Below, piece after piece: positions 32,433 through 40,571 of a stretch of DNA of 64,000 nucleotides. The notes under the pieces are model-generated. The model ran no database searches and was not told where the DNA came from. It saw only the letters and a list, made by a program, of their open reading frames with translations. This DNA is from Streptacidiphilus sp041262525 (GTDB taxonomy: Bacteria > Actinomycetota > Actinomycetes > Streptomycetales > Streptomycetaceae). The number at the start of each line of letters is the position of its first letter. Position 1 is the stretch's first letter. Both the position numbers and the translations under genes were made by a program. Where the stretch lies: contig NZ_JBGCCK010000020.1 of assembly GCF_041262525.1 (NCBI RefSeq), positions 1-64,000 on the forward strand, given 5' to 3'.

Positions 32433-33725
32433 TCATTCAGGTACGGACGCCGCGGCAAGCGCCGCGCGGACGTTTTCGTCGACCTGGTAGCGCTGGCGCA
32501 GGTACCCGACCACCGTGTTGGTCACCGCGACCAGCGGGACCGCCACGATCGCGCCGCCGATGCCGCCGACGATCGAGCCACAGGCCACCGCGAGGATCAC
32601 CGCCAGCGGGTGGATCCGGACCGCGCGGCCGAGGATCAGCGGCTGCAGGACGTGGCCCTCGATCTGCTGGACGCCCAGCAGCACCGCCAGGACCAGCGCC
32701 GCGGTGACGACCCCTTGGGTCACCAGGCCGATCAGCACCGCGATCGTCCCCGTGACGAGCGCCCCGACCAGCGGGACGAACGCCCCCAGGAAGATGATCA
32801 CCGCAATCGGCATCGCCAGCGGCACGCCCAGCGCGTAGATCCCGATGCCGATCGACAGCGAGTCGATGAAGGCGACCAGCACCGTGCCCCGTACGTACGC
32901 GGTCAGCGTCGCCCAGGCGCGCGGGCCGGCCCCGGTCGCGGCGATGCGGGAACGGACCGGCAGCAGCTTGAGCACCCAGCCCCAGATCCGCTCGCCGTCG
33001 TAGAGCAGGAAGAACGTACAGAAGGCGGCCAGGAAGACGCCCGTCACGATCTCCACCACCACGCCGACCGTGGAGAAGCCGAACGAGGTGATCTGGTCGC
33101 TGTTGGTCCCGACGACCTTGGTCAGCTGGTTCGCGAACTGGTTGATCTGCTTGTCGGTGAGGTGCATCGGCCCGGTCTCCAGCCAGTGCCGGATCTGCCC
33201 GATGCCCTGCTGCACGTGGTCGGTGACCTGGTTCAGGTTGGTGCTGACCTGCCAGACCACGAACCAGGCGACCAGTGCGATGCCGGCCAGGCCGCCGAGG
33301 AAGGTCAACGCCGTCGCGAGCCCGCGCGGCACACCGCGACGGCGCAGCCAGGAGACGGTCGGCTGCAGCAGCGCGCTGATCAGCAGCGCCGCGACGAAGG
33401 CCAGGGCCACGATCCTGAGCGTGCCGACCACCTGGAACAGCACCCAGAGCCCCGCGCCGACGACCAGCAGCCGCCACATGCCCTCCGCGGCGACCCGGAG
33501 CGTCCACGGCACGGCCTCCGAGGCGTGGGCGGGACGGGCCGGGTAGATCGGCTCACCGCCCGGCCCGGGGGGCGGCGGCGCGACCGGGCGGGGCTCGGCG
33601 GGGACGTGGACCACCGGGTCGGGCGGTGCCGCCTGCGCGACCTCGGCGCGCTGCCGGGCCATCCGCCCGCGCCACGCCGCCCAGCCGCTGCCCTCGCCTG
33701 CCATGCCGTCCGCCCCTTCGCTCAT
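32433..33725 (-). CDS. AI-2E-family (TqsA/PerM-like) membrane transporter
   Basis: 430 residues with a long Pro-rich cytoplasmic N-terminus (about 85 residues) and about eight hydrophobic segments: LLVVGAGLWVLFQVVGTLRI, VALAFVAALLISALLQPTVS, GGLAGIALVAWFVVWQV, VVVEIVTGVFLAAFCTFFLL, GIYALGVPLAMPIAVIIFLG and GGIGGAIVAVPLVAVTNTVV. This is the AI-2E/UPF0118 family; members export signals or act as Na+/H+ antiporters, substrate here unknown. ATG 33725 is used; an ATG at 33704 is an alternative. Confidence 0.92.
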   Translation of the reverse strand: MSEGADGMAGEGSGWAAWRGRMARQRAEVAQAAPPDPVVHVPAEPRPVAPPPPGPGGEPIYPARPAHASEAVPWTLRVAAEGMWRLLVVGAGLWVLFQVVGTLRIVALAFVAALLISALLQPTVSWLRRRGVPRGLATALTFLGGLAGIALVAWFVVWQVSTNLNQVTDHVQQGIGQIRHWLETGPMHLTDKQINQFANQLTKVVGTNSDQITSFGFSTVGVVVEIVTGVFLAAFCTFFLLYDGERIWGWVLKLLPVRSRIAATGAGPRAWATLTAYVRGTVLVAFIDSLSIGIGIYALGVPLAMPIAVIIFLGAFVPLVGALVTGTIAVLIGLVTQGVVTAALVLAVLLGVQQIEGHVLQPLILGRAVRIHPLAVILAVACGSIVGGIGGAIVAVPLVAVTNTVVGYLRQRYQVDENVRAALAAASVPE

Positions 33726-33940
33726 CCAGCTTCGGGCTCGAACGCTACCGGTTGGTCCGGGGCCGCCGTCGGCAGCCCCACCGATTCGCGCCGTGACTCA
33801 GGGATGACCCGGGTCGACCCTGGGTGAGCAGATCAGCATCTTTTGGGCAAAACGGAAGAAACAGGTTTACGGCTCCCCCACGCCGGGGACTGTCCTCCAC
33901 GAGGCCGTCCCGCACACGCGGCCTCTCCGTGGGAGAAGTA

Positions 33941-33975
33941 GGAAGCCCCCGATCGGACAGGGATCGGGGGCTTCC
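33941..33975. terminator. Hairpin terminator downstream of the transglycosylase gene
   Basis: GGAAGCCCCCGATC pairs with GATCGGGGGCTTCC. A second small hairpin, GAGCAGA-T-TCTGCTC (33985-33999), lies between it and the stop codon, and GAGGCCG/CGGCCTC at 33901-33925 may be a third. Confidence 0.75.
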
Positions 33976-34014
33976 ACGCGCTTGGAGCAGATTCTGCTCG
34001 GACCGGCTCCAGTC

Positions 34015-34674
34015 CTAGTACCAGCTGTGGGCCTGCCAGAAGGACCAGGCGCCGCAGGGGCTGCCGTAGCGGGAGTTCATGTAGTTCAGGCCCCACTTTA
34101 TCTGCGTCGCGGGGTTGGTCCGCCAGTCCGAAGCGACCGAGGCCATCTTGTCGCCCGGCAGAGCCTGGACCAGACCGTAGGCACCGGAGCCGGCGTTGAC
34201 CGCCCGGTAGTTCCACCCGCTCTCACGGGTGACGATGTGGCTGAAGCACGAGAACTGGACGTTGTCCCCGATGATGGACGCGGCCAGGGCCTGGACCGTT
34301 CCGGGGCTGTAGGACACCAGCTGCTGCCGCTGCTGAGCAGCGGCACGCGAGGCCGCGGCCGCCTGCCGGGTCCGCTGCTCCGCCGCAGCCTTGGCGTGCG
34401 CGGCGTCGGCAGCCTTGGTGCGGGCGACTTGAGCGGCGGCCTTCTGCGCGGTCACGAGCGCGGCGGACTGCTGCGCGTCGCTCTGGCGCGCCAGGTTGTC
34501 GGCGACGATCTGCGACGAGGAGCCCGCCGGGATGTCGGCAAGAAGGGTGGATCCTGCGACATCGGACACCTGGGTCGGCTTCGCGTCGCCCGAGGCGACA
34601 CCGACGACGGCGCCAACAGCAGTCACGGCGGTGGCGGAGGCCACGGCCATCCCCCGAACCGAAATCCGGTTCAC
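34015..34674 (-). CDS. Secreted transglycosylase-like (SLT) protein
   Basis: 219 residues. Signal peptide (RISVRGMAVASATAVTAVGA, VVGVASG), then an Ala/Gln-rich coiled-coil stretch (QKAAAQVARTKAADAAHAKA), then a C-terminal lysozyme-like domain: ASIIGDNVQFSCFSHIVTRE with likely catalytic Glu, SGWNYRAVNAGSGAYGLVQA and QIKWGLNYMNSRYGSPCGAW. It probably cleaves peptidoglycan outside the cell. GTG 34674 has GGAAGGA 6 bases upstream. A hairpin (34686-34737) abuts that ribosome-binding site, and duplicated motifs lie further upstream. Confidence 0.9.
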   Translation of the reverse strand: MNRISVRGMAVASATAVTAVGAVVGVASGDAKPTQVSDVAGSTLLADIPAGSSSQIVADNLARQSDAQQSAALVTAQKAAAQVARTKAADAAHAKAAAEQRTRQAAAASRAAAQQRQQLVSYSPGTVQALAASIIGDNVQFSCFSHIVTRESGWNYRAVNAGSGAYGLVQALPGDKMASVASDWRTNPATQIKWGLNYMNSRYGSPCGAWSFWQAHSWY

Positions 34675-34685
34675 ATGGTTTCCTT

Positions 34686-34737
34686 CCAGCGTCGCCCGCC
34701 TGGTGACCGAACGGACGAACCCCGCCCCTGACGCTGG
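34686..34737 (-). promoter_or_regulatory. Leader hairpin abutting the transglycosylase ribosome-binding site
   Basis: CCAGCGTC and GACGCTGG form an 8-bp stem around a 36-base loop; the 3' arm ends two or three bases before GGAAGGA. It could modulate translation. No ydaO (c-di-AMP) riboswitch signature was found. Confidence 0.45.
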
Positions 34738-34839
34738 CCTCCCCGGTGCACTGGTCACGGAAGACGCGGGCCCGCGACACTCCGGTCTCCCGGAGCGCCT
34801 ACTGATCGGGCGGCGTGCGGCCTCACGTTGTTCAGTTGT

Positions 34840-34990
34840 ATTGAGTGGAACGCAAGCTGGGTGGTGCTCAGTGGGTGGAGCGCTTGCACGCCATGCCGCA
34901 CGCAGGGCCTGACAGACCCCACAGACTGCCGCACGGCGGCGCGCAAGCGCAATTCCCCATTGAGTGGCGAAGCTCACACGGCTCAGTGGG
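34840..34990. promoter_or_regulatory. Duplicated paired motif upstream of the transglycosylase gene
   Basis: ATTGAGTGG ... GCTCAGTGGG occurs twice: 34840-34848 with 34866-34875, and 34959-34967 with 34981-34990. Between them lie inverted GCGCTTGC (34880-34887) and GCAAGCGC (34943-34950). This fills most of the 405-base gap 34675-35079 between the transglycosylase and PhoH genes; nothing else was recognised in the rest of it. Confidence 0.5.
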
Positions 34991-35079
34991 CCGCTAATTC
35001 TCGCGAGTCACTCGCCTATCGTCTGACGAATCGTTACGATGCTGTGCCCTTCCGGCTCGCAGGGTCGATTCGGGACGTC

Positions 35080-36402
35080 TCAGGGGTTAATGTCCTCCAA
35101 CATCTCGGTCACCAGTGCGGCGATCGGCGAGCGCTCCGAACGGGTGAGCGTGACGTGCGCGAAGAGCGGATGTCCCTTCAGCTTCTCGACGACCGCGACC
35201 ACGCCGTCGTGCCGACCGACCCTCAGGTTGTCCCGCTGGGCGACATCGTGGGTCAGAACAACCCGCGATCCCTGGCCAATTCGGGACAACACGGTCAACA
35301 GCACGTTGCGCTCGAGCGACTGCGCCTCGTCCACGATCACGTAGGCGTCGTGGAGCGAGCGGCCGCGGATGTGGGTGAGCGGCAGCACCTCCAGCATTCC
35401 GCGGGAGAGCACCTCCTCGATCACGTCAGGGGTGGTCACTGCGGAGAGCGTGTCGAAGACGGCCTGGGCCCAGGGGCTCATCTTCTCGGACTCGGAGCCG
35501 GGCAGGTATCCCAACTCCTGCCCGCCCACCGCGTAGAGCGGCCGGAAGACCATCACCTTGCGGTGCTGCCGCCGCTCCAGCACGGCCTCCAGGCCGGCGC
35601 AGAGCGCCAGCGCGGACTTGCCGGTGCCGGCCCGCCCGCCGAGCGAGACGATGCCGACCTCCTGGTCCAGCAGCAGGTCCAGCGCGACGCGCTGCTCGGC
35701 GCTGCGCCCGCGCAGCCCGAAGGCCTCACGGTCCCCGCGCACCAGCCGGACACGTCCGTCGGCGGTGACGCGTCCCAGCGCGCGGCCGCGCTCGGATGTC
35801 AGCACCAGGCCGGTGTGAACCGGGAGCTCGCGCGCGTCCGCGATATCGACGACATCGCTTGTGAACAGTCCGTCAACCTCCTCGGCACTGACGGCCAACT
35901 CGGACATTCCGGTCCAGCCGGACGTGACGGCCAGCTCGGCCCGGTACTCCTCGGCCAACAGGCCGACGGACGAGGCCTTCACACGGAGCGGCAGGTCCTT
36001 GGAGACGACCGTGACGTCGTACCCCTCGGCCTGCAGGTTCCTCGCCACCGCGAGGATCCGGGTGTCGGCGTCGCCCAGCCGGTAGCCGGCAGGGAGAACG
36101 GAAGGATCGGTGTGGTTCAGCTCGACCCTGATCGTGCCGCCGAGGTCGCCCACGGGAATGGGCGCGTCCAGCCGGCCGTAGCGGACTCGGTAGTCGTCCA
36201 GCAGCCGCAGGGCCTGCCGGGCGAAGTAGCCGAGCTCCGGGTGGTGCCGCTTGGCTTCCAACTCGGTCACCACGACCACGGGCAGCACGACCTCGTGCTC
36301 CTCGAACCTGGTCATGGCGCTCGGGTCAGCCAGCAGGACACTGGTGTCGAGGACGTACGTGCGCCGGTCGTGCATGCTCCGGCGGCTCTTGGAACTGACC
36401 AC
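35080..36402 (-). CDS. PIN-PhoH fusion protein (PhoH-family ATPase)
   Basis: 440 residues. N-terminal PIN nuclease domain (RRTYVLDTSVLLADPSAMTR, LPVVVVTELEAKRHH, ILAVARNLQAEGYDVTVVSK) with conserved acidic residues. C-terminal PhoH P-loop domain: IVSLGGRAGTGKSALALCAG (Walker A), YVIVDEAQSLERNVLLTVLS (Walker B) and GSRVVLTHDVAQRD. This is the PhoH2 architecture, associated with RNA unwinding and cleavage. GTG 36402 follows GGGAGG; ATG 36375 is an alternative. No toxin-antitoxin partner is evident upstream. Confidence 0.94.
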   Translation of the reverse strand: MVSSKSRRSMHDRRTYVLDTSVLLADPSAMTRFEEHEVVLPVVVVTELEAKRHHPELGYFARQALRLLDDYRVRYGRLDAPIPVGDLGGTIRVELNHTDPSVLPAGYRLGDADTRILAVARNLQAEGYDVTVVSKDLPLRVKASSVGLLAEEYRAELAVTSGWTGMSELAVSAEEVDGLFTSDVVDIADARELPVHTGLVLTSERGRALGRVTADGRVRLVRGDREAFGLRGRSAEQRVALDLLLDQEVGIVSLGGRAGTGKSALALCAGLEAVLERRQHRKVMVFRPLYAVGGQELGYLPGSESEKMSPWAQAVFDTLSAVTTPDVIEEVLSRGMLEVLPLTHIRGRSLHDAYVIVDEAQSLERNVLLTVLSRIGQGSRVVLTHDVAQRDNLRVGRHDGVVAVVEKLKGHPLFAHVTLTRSERSPIAALVTEMLEDINP

Positions 36403-36556
36403 AGGGCCTCCCGGGCGAGTGGCCCGCTGCCACCCGCGGTCGCCGTGCCCCCCAGCCCCGATGGCCGAGGTCACGGTCTGACTCCGGTATTCCCCTCGAT
36501 CGCCAAAGCCATGCAGAAGTCAGAATCTTGCCGACGGATGTTCACGGGGCGACCCG

Positions 36557-36745
36557 TCAGGGGCGCGAGGAGAACTGTGCGCTCAGACGACCCGTTGCAC
36601 CATCAGGGGCGCGGGGAACTGAGCGACAATCCCCCAGCCTTCGGCCGGGGGTGCCCCCTCCCACCCAGGGACTGATCCGAACGAGCAGGGCCATCCGCAC
36701 AGGGTGGTTTCTCGCGCAGTTCCCCGCGCCCCTGGATGGTGCAAC
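36557..36745. repeat. GC-rich inverted repeat (copy C) with a preceding partial arm
   Basis: Full copy 36594-36745: GTTGCACCATCAGGGGCGCG ... GGTGGTTTCTCGCGCAGTTC and a closing GGTGCAAC. A partial left arm (CAGGGGCGCGAGGAGAACTG) lies just before at about 36558-36578. Inside is a second hairpin, CCCCCAGCC/GGCCGGGGG (36631-36651). It lies downstream of the prenyl transferase gene and upstream of phoH. The rest of the 36403-36769 gap shows nothing recognisable. Confidence 0.8.
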
Positions 36746-36769
36746 GGCCCCGCTTGCCCAGAGTGGGCG

Positions 36770-37561
36770 TCAGCCGCCGTACCTACGGTTCCGCGCGGCG
36801 TAGTCGCGGAGGGCGCGGAGGAAGTCGACCTTGCGGAAGGCCGGCCAGTACGCCTCGCAGAAGTAGAACTCCGAGTGCGCCGACTGCCACAGCAGGAAGC
36901 CGGAGAGCCGCTGCTCTCCGGACGTGCGGATGACCAGGTCCGGGTCCGGCTGGCCGGACGTGTAGAGGTGACGGGCGATCTGCTCCACGTCGATCATCTC
37001 GGCGACCTGCTCCAGCGGCGTCCCCGCCGCTGCCTGCTCCTGGAGCAGCTTCCGGACCGCCTCCGCGATCTCGTGCCGACCGCCGTAACCGACAGCGACG
37101 TTGACGAGAAGTCCGTCACGGTCCGAAGTCTCCTGGTCGGCCGCCTTGAGGACCGCCGCCGTCGACTCGGGGAGGAGGTCCAGCGCGCCGACCGGATGCA
37201 CCCGCCAGCGGCCCTCGGCCGCCATGCCGCGGACGGCCTCCTCGATGATGCCGAGCAGCGGGACCAGCTCGTCCGCCGGTCGGGTCAGGTTGTCCGTGGA
37301 GAGGAGCCAGAGGGTGACCACCTCGACGCCGGTCTCCTCGCACCAGCTGAGGAACTCGGGGATCTTGTCCGCGCCGCTCTGATGGCCGTCCTTCGTGGAC
37401 ATGCCCGCGGCGCGGGCCCAGCGACGGTTGCCGTCCAGCATGACGCCGACGTGGCGCGGGACGCGGGCACGGTCGAGGTGGGCCTCGACGCGGTAGCCGT
37501 AGAGACCGTAGACGGCGTTCCGGAGCAGCGGCGTGCGCCGGACCAACTTCCCGAGATCCAT
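36770..37561 (-). CDS. Isoprenyl (cis-prenyl) transferase, UppS family
   Basis: 263 residues. Cis-prenyltransferase condensing IPP onto allylic diphosphates to make polyprenyl lipid carriers. HVGVMLDGNRRWARAAG is the catalytic Asp/diphosphate loop. TLWLLSTDNLTRPADEL, LLVNVAVGYGGRHEIAEAVR, PDPDLVIRTSGEQRLSGFLL and SEFYFCEAYWPAFRKVDFLR are the remaining signatures. ATG 37561 has GGAGGGG 8 bases upstream. Streptomycetes have several such enzymes; chain length is unknown. Confidence 0.95.
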   Translation of the reverse strand: MDLGKLVRRTPLLRNAVYGLYGYRVEAHLDRARVPRHVGVMLDGNRRWARAAGMSTKDGHQSGADKIPEFLSWCEETGVEVVTLWLLSTDNLTRPADELVPLLGIIEEAVRGMAAEGRWRVHPVGALDLLPESTAAVLKAADQETSDRDGLLVNVAVGYGGRHEIAEAVRKLLQEQAAAGTPLEQVAEMIDVEQIARHLYTSGQPDPDLVIRTSGEQRLSGFLLWQSAHSEFYFCEAYWPAFRKVDFLRALRDYAARNRRYGG

Positions 37562-37658
37562 GACGTCGGCCCCTCCATGTGCTCGCCCGTGCGGGGTCAC
37601 CATACTCCCCGCCGGTTAATGTTCAGCCAGGAGACAAATTCCTGATGGAGAGGCCCCC

Positions 37659-38699
37659 ATGATCCCCGCTCCCTATCGGCCTGCCGAGACCCGGTACGAC
37701 GGCTCGATGAAGTACCGCCGGACCGGCCGCAGCGGACTCAAGCTGCCCGAGATCTCGCTCGGCCTGTGGCACAACTTCGGCGACGACCGGACCCTCGACT
37801 CCCAGCGCACGATCCTGCGCCGCGCGTTCGACCTGGGCGTCACCCACTTCGACCTGGCCAACAACTACGGCCCGCCCTACGGCTCGGCGGAGGCGAACTT
37901 CGGACGGCACCTGGCCGCCGACTTCCGGCCCTTCCGTGACGAGCTGGTCATCTCGACCAAGGCCGGCTATGACATGTGGCCCGGCCCGTACGGCGAGTGG
38001 GGTTCACGGAAGTACCTGACCGCGAGCCTGGACCAGTCGCTCACGCGGATGGGTCTGGACTATGTCGACATCTTCTACTCGCACCGCTTCGACCCGGAGA
38101 CCCCGCTGGAGGAGACGATGGGCGCGCTCGCGTCCGCCGTCCAGCAGGGCAAGGCGCTCTACGTCGGCGTCTCCTCCTACAGCGCGGAGAAGACCCGCGA
38201 GGCCGCGGCGATCCTGCGCGAACTGGGCGTGCCGCTGCTGATCCACCAGCCCTCCTACTCGATGCTGAACCGCTGGATCGAGGACGACGGCCTGCTCGAC
38301 GTGCTGGAGGAGGAGGGCGCCGGCTGCATCGGCTTCGCGCCGCTGGCGCAGGGCATCCTCACCGACCGCTACCTGCACGGCATCCCCGCGGACTCGCGCG
38401 CCGCGCAGGGCAAGTCGCTCGACCCGGCGACGATCGACGAGCAGACGCTGGCCAAGCTGCGCGGGCTGAACGAGATCGCGGCCGGCCGGGGCCAGTCGAT
38501 GGCGCAGCTGGCGCTGAGCTGGCTGCTGCGCGACCCGCGGATGACCTCTGCGCTGATCGGCGCCTCGTCCGTGGCGCAGCTGGAGACCAACGTCGCCGCG
38601 GTGCAGGGCGCCCCGCTGACGGACGAGGAGCTGGCTGAAATCGAGCGGTACGCGACCGACGCCGATCTCAATCTCTGGGCCAAGTCCAGCGAGGACTGA
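37659..38699 (+). CDS. Aldo/keto reductase, YghZ-like
   Basis: 346-residue AKR: MKYRRTGRSGLKLPEISLGL, WHNFGDDR, THFDLANNYGPPYGSAE (catalytic Asp and Tyr), LVISTKAGYDMWPGPYG (Lys), YVDIFYSHRFDPETPLEETM (His) and LSWLLRDPRMTSALIGASSV. The WHNFGDD and DMWPGPYGEWGSRKY segments are typical of L-glyceraldehyde 3-phosphate reductase-type proteins. ATG 37659 has GGAGAGG upstream. Cytosolic, NADPH-dependent by family. Divergent from the prenyl transferase. Confidence 0.93.
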   Translation: MIPAPYRPAETRYDGSMKYRRTGRSGLKLPEISLGLWHNFGDDRTLDSQRTILRRAFDLGVTHFDLANNYGPPYGSAEANFGRHLAADFRPFRDELVISTKAGYDMWPGPYGEWGSRKYLTASLDQSLTRMGLDYVDIFYSHRFDPETPLEETMGALASAVQQGKALYVGVSSYSAEKTREAAAILRELGVPLLIHQPSYSMLNRWIEDDGLLDVLEEEGAGCIGFAPLAQGILTDRYLHGIPADSRAAQGKSLDPATIDEQTLAKLRGLNEIAAGRGQSMAQLALSWLLRDPRMTSALIGASSVAQLETNVAAVQGAPLTDEELAEIERYATDADLNLWAKSSED

Positions 38700-38750
38700 G
38701 CGACACGAGCGGCAGCTGGTCCGGATCGCGACTGAAGCGAAGCTTCCGTT

Positions 38751-38766
38751 TGCGGTCTGGACCAGT
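38751..38766. promoter_or_regulatory. Candidate DasR (dre) site, upstream copy
   Basis: TGCGGTCTGGACCAGT differs from the dre consensus (core TGGTCTAGACCA) at about three positions; about 95 bases upstream of the chitinase 2 promoter. Confidence 0.5.
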
Positions 38767-38859
38767 TCGGCGCCATTGGGGAGCGTACGTACCGCTCTGA
38801 TCAGCCAACTTCCCTGTGCGGCAACACCTTAACTCGACCTTAAGGCTGGAACCGGCCTC

Positions 38860-38888
38860 TTGACATGCCTACTGGTCTAGTCCAACTT
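38860..38888 (+). promoter_or_regulatory. Chitinase 2 promoter with dre-like operator in the spacer
   Basis: TTGACA (38860-38865), 17-base spacer, CAACTT (38883-38888). ACTGGTCTAGTCCAAC (38871-38886) is a near-perfect dre site covering the spacer and -10. TTGAC-n2-GCC ... TGGT ... CCAAC aligns with the chitinase 1 promoter. CTTAAC-n3-ACCTTAA motifs occur upstream of both. Confidence 0.7.
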
Positions 38889-38948
38889 GTGTGGCGGGCT
38901 TCACTTCTCGTCTTTCCCCGCTTCCCCCACAGTTGAGGACAGACCTTT

Positions 38949-40508
38949 ATGCCATCCCCCCGTCTCATGAACGCCGCGCTGGCCTCCGTGGCCGCGCTGG
39001 GCCTGGGCCTCACCGGCCTGGTCGCCCTCGGTGGCGGCGCCAGTGCCGACACCACCAACCTCGTGGTCAATCCCGGTTTCGAGACCGGCTCGCTGGCCAA
39101 CTGGAACTGCGCCGCCGGTACCGCGACCGTCAGCACGACGACGGTCCACTCCGGCTCCCACGCGCTCGCTGCCACCCCCACCAGCTCCGACGACGCGCAG
39201 TGCACGCAGACGATCAGCGTCCAGCCGAACTCGTCCTACACGCTGAGCGCCTGGGTCAACGGCCCCTACGTCTACCTCGGCACCCAGGGCGACGGCACGA
39301 CCGACGTCAGCACCTGGTCCAGCACCAACGCCTGGAACCAGCTGACCACCAGCTTCAAGACGGGCGCGTCCACCACCAGCGTGACCATCTACCTGCACGG
39401 CTGGTACGGGCAGTCCACCTACTACGCGGACGACGTGGTGCTGAGCGGCGCGGCCGGCTCCAGCCCGAGCCCGACGCAGAGCAGCTCGTCCTCGCCGAGC
39501 GCGAGCGCCTCGGCCTCCGCGTCCCCCAGCGCGAGCGCCTCGTCGAGCCCGTCCGCCTCGTCGAGCTCCTCGCCCTCCCCCACGGCGACCTCGACCGGCG
39601 GCACGGGCGGCAAGCCGAAGCACTGGGTCACCGGCTACTGGCAGGACTTCGACAACGGCGCGACCGACCAGAAGATCAGCGACGTCAACGGCCAATACAA
39701 CCTCATCGCGGTGGCCTTCGCCAACGCGGACGCGGCCGGTGACGGCGGTATCACCTTCTCGCTCGACAGCACGCTGCAGGGCAAGCTCGGTGGTTACACC
39801 GACGCCCAGTTCAAGGCGGACATCGCCGCCAAGCAGGCGCAGGGCAAGAAGGTGATCCTCTCGGTCGGCGGCCAGAACGGCACGATCTCGATCACCAACG
39901 CGGCACAGGCCACCGCCTTCGCCAACAGCGCGTACGCGATCATGCAGCAGTACGGCTTCAACGGCGTGGACATCGACCTGGAGAACGGCCTCAACCCCAC
40001 CTACATGGCCTCCGCGCTGCACCAATTGGCGGCGAAGGCCGGCTCGGGCTTCATCCTGACGATGGCCCCGCAGACGATCGACGTGCTCAGCGCCTCGTCC
40101 GACTACCTGGCCACCGCGCTGCAGGTGAAGGACATCCTCACCATCATGAACACCCAGTACTACAACTCGGGTTCGATGAACGGGTGTGACGGCGGCGTCT
40201 ACTCCGAGGGCAACGTCGACTTCATCACCAGCCTCGCCTGCACCGCCATCCAGGCGGGCCTCAGCCCGAACCAGGTCGGCATCGGCGTCCCGGCGTCCAG
40301 CCGGGCGGCGGGCAGCGGCTACGTCTCCCCCTCCGTCGTGGAGAACGCGCTGAACTGCCTCGCCAAGGGAACGGGCTGCGGCACCTTCAAGCCCAGCACC
40401 ACCTGGCCCACCATCGGCGGTGTGATGACCTGGTCGACCGCTTGGGACGCGAGCAACGGCAACGAGTTCGCCAACAACGAGGGCGCGTTCACGAACGCCA
40501 TGCCGTAG
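38949..40508 (+). CDS. Secreted GH18 chitinase with N-terminal carbohydrate-binding module (chitinase 2)
   Basis: 519 residues. Signal peptide about 1-33 (ALASVAALGLGLTGLVALGG). CBM about 37-167 (NPGFETGSLANWNCAAGTAT, YTLSAWVNGPYVYLGTQGDG) related to the C-terminal module of chitinase 1. Ser/Ala/Pro linker about 171-218. GH18 domain 224-519 with ILSVGGQNG and the catalytic strand GFNGVDIDLE, acid Glu344; the first position of DxxDxDxE is Asn337. The promoter has TTGACA and a dre-like palindrome. A terminator hairpin follows at 40530. Extracellular chitin hydrolysis. Confidence 0.95.
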   Translation: MPSPRLMNAALASVAALGLGLTGLVALGGGASADTTNLVVNPGFETGSLANWNCAAGTATVSTTTVHSGSHALAATPTSSDDAQCTQTISVQPNSSYTLSAWVNGPYVYLGTQGDGTTDVSTWSSTNAWNQLTTSFKTGASTTSVTIYLHGWYGQSTYYADDVVLSGAAGSSPSPTQSSSSSPSASASASASPSASASSSPSASSSSSPSPTATSTGGTGGKPKHWVTGYWQDFDNGATDQKISDVNGQYNLIAVAFANADAAGDGGITFSLDSTLQGKLGGYTDAQFKADIAAKQAQGKKVILSVGGQNGTISITNAAQATAFANSAYAIMQQYGFNGVDIDLENGLNPTYMASALHQLAAKAGSGFILTMAPQTIDVLSASSDYLATALQVKDILTIMNTQYYNSGSMNGCDGGVYSEGNVDFITSLACTAIQAGLSPNQVGIGVPASSRAAGSGYVSPSVVENALNCLAKGTGCGTFKPSTTWPTIGGVMTWSTAWDASNGNEFANNEGAFTNAMP

Positions 40509-40529
40509 TCGGCACCTCGAAAGCGCCTC

Positions 40530-40562
40530 GCCCGCCGCTTCCCTTCGAGGGAGGCGGCGGGC
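40530..40562. terminator. Hairpin terminator between chitinase 2 and ridA
   Basis: GCCCGCCGC/GCGGCGGGC extended by TTCCCT/AGGGAG around a TCG loop; serves two convergent genes. Confidence 0.75.
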
Positions 40563-40571
40563 GACGGCATG

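Noticed and set aside
34675..35079. ydaO (c-di-AMP) riboswitch before the transglycosylase
   Set aside because: The conserved GGGGTGAATC and CCGAACCCGTCAGCTAAC-type segments of that riboswitch are absent.
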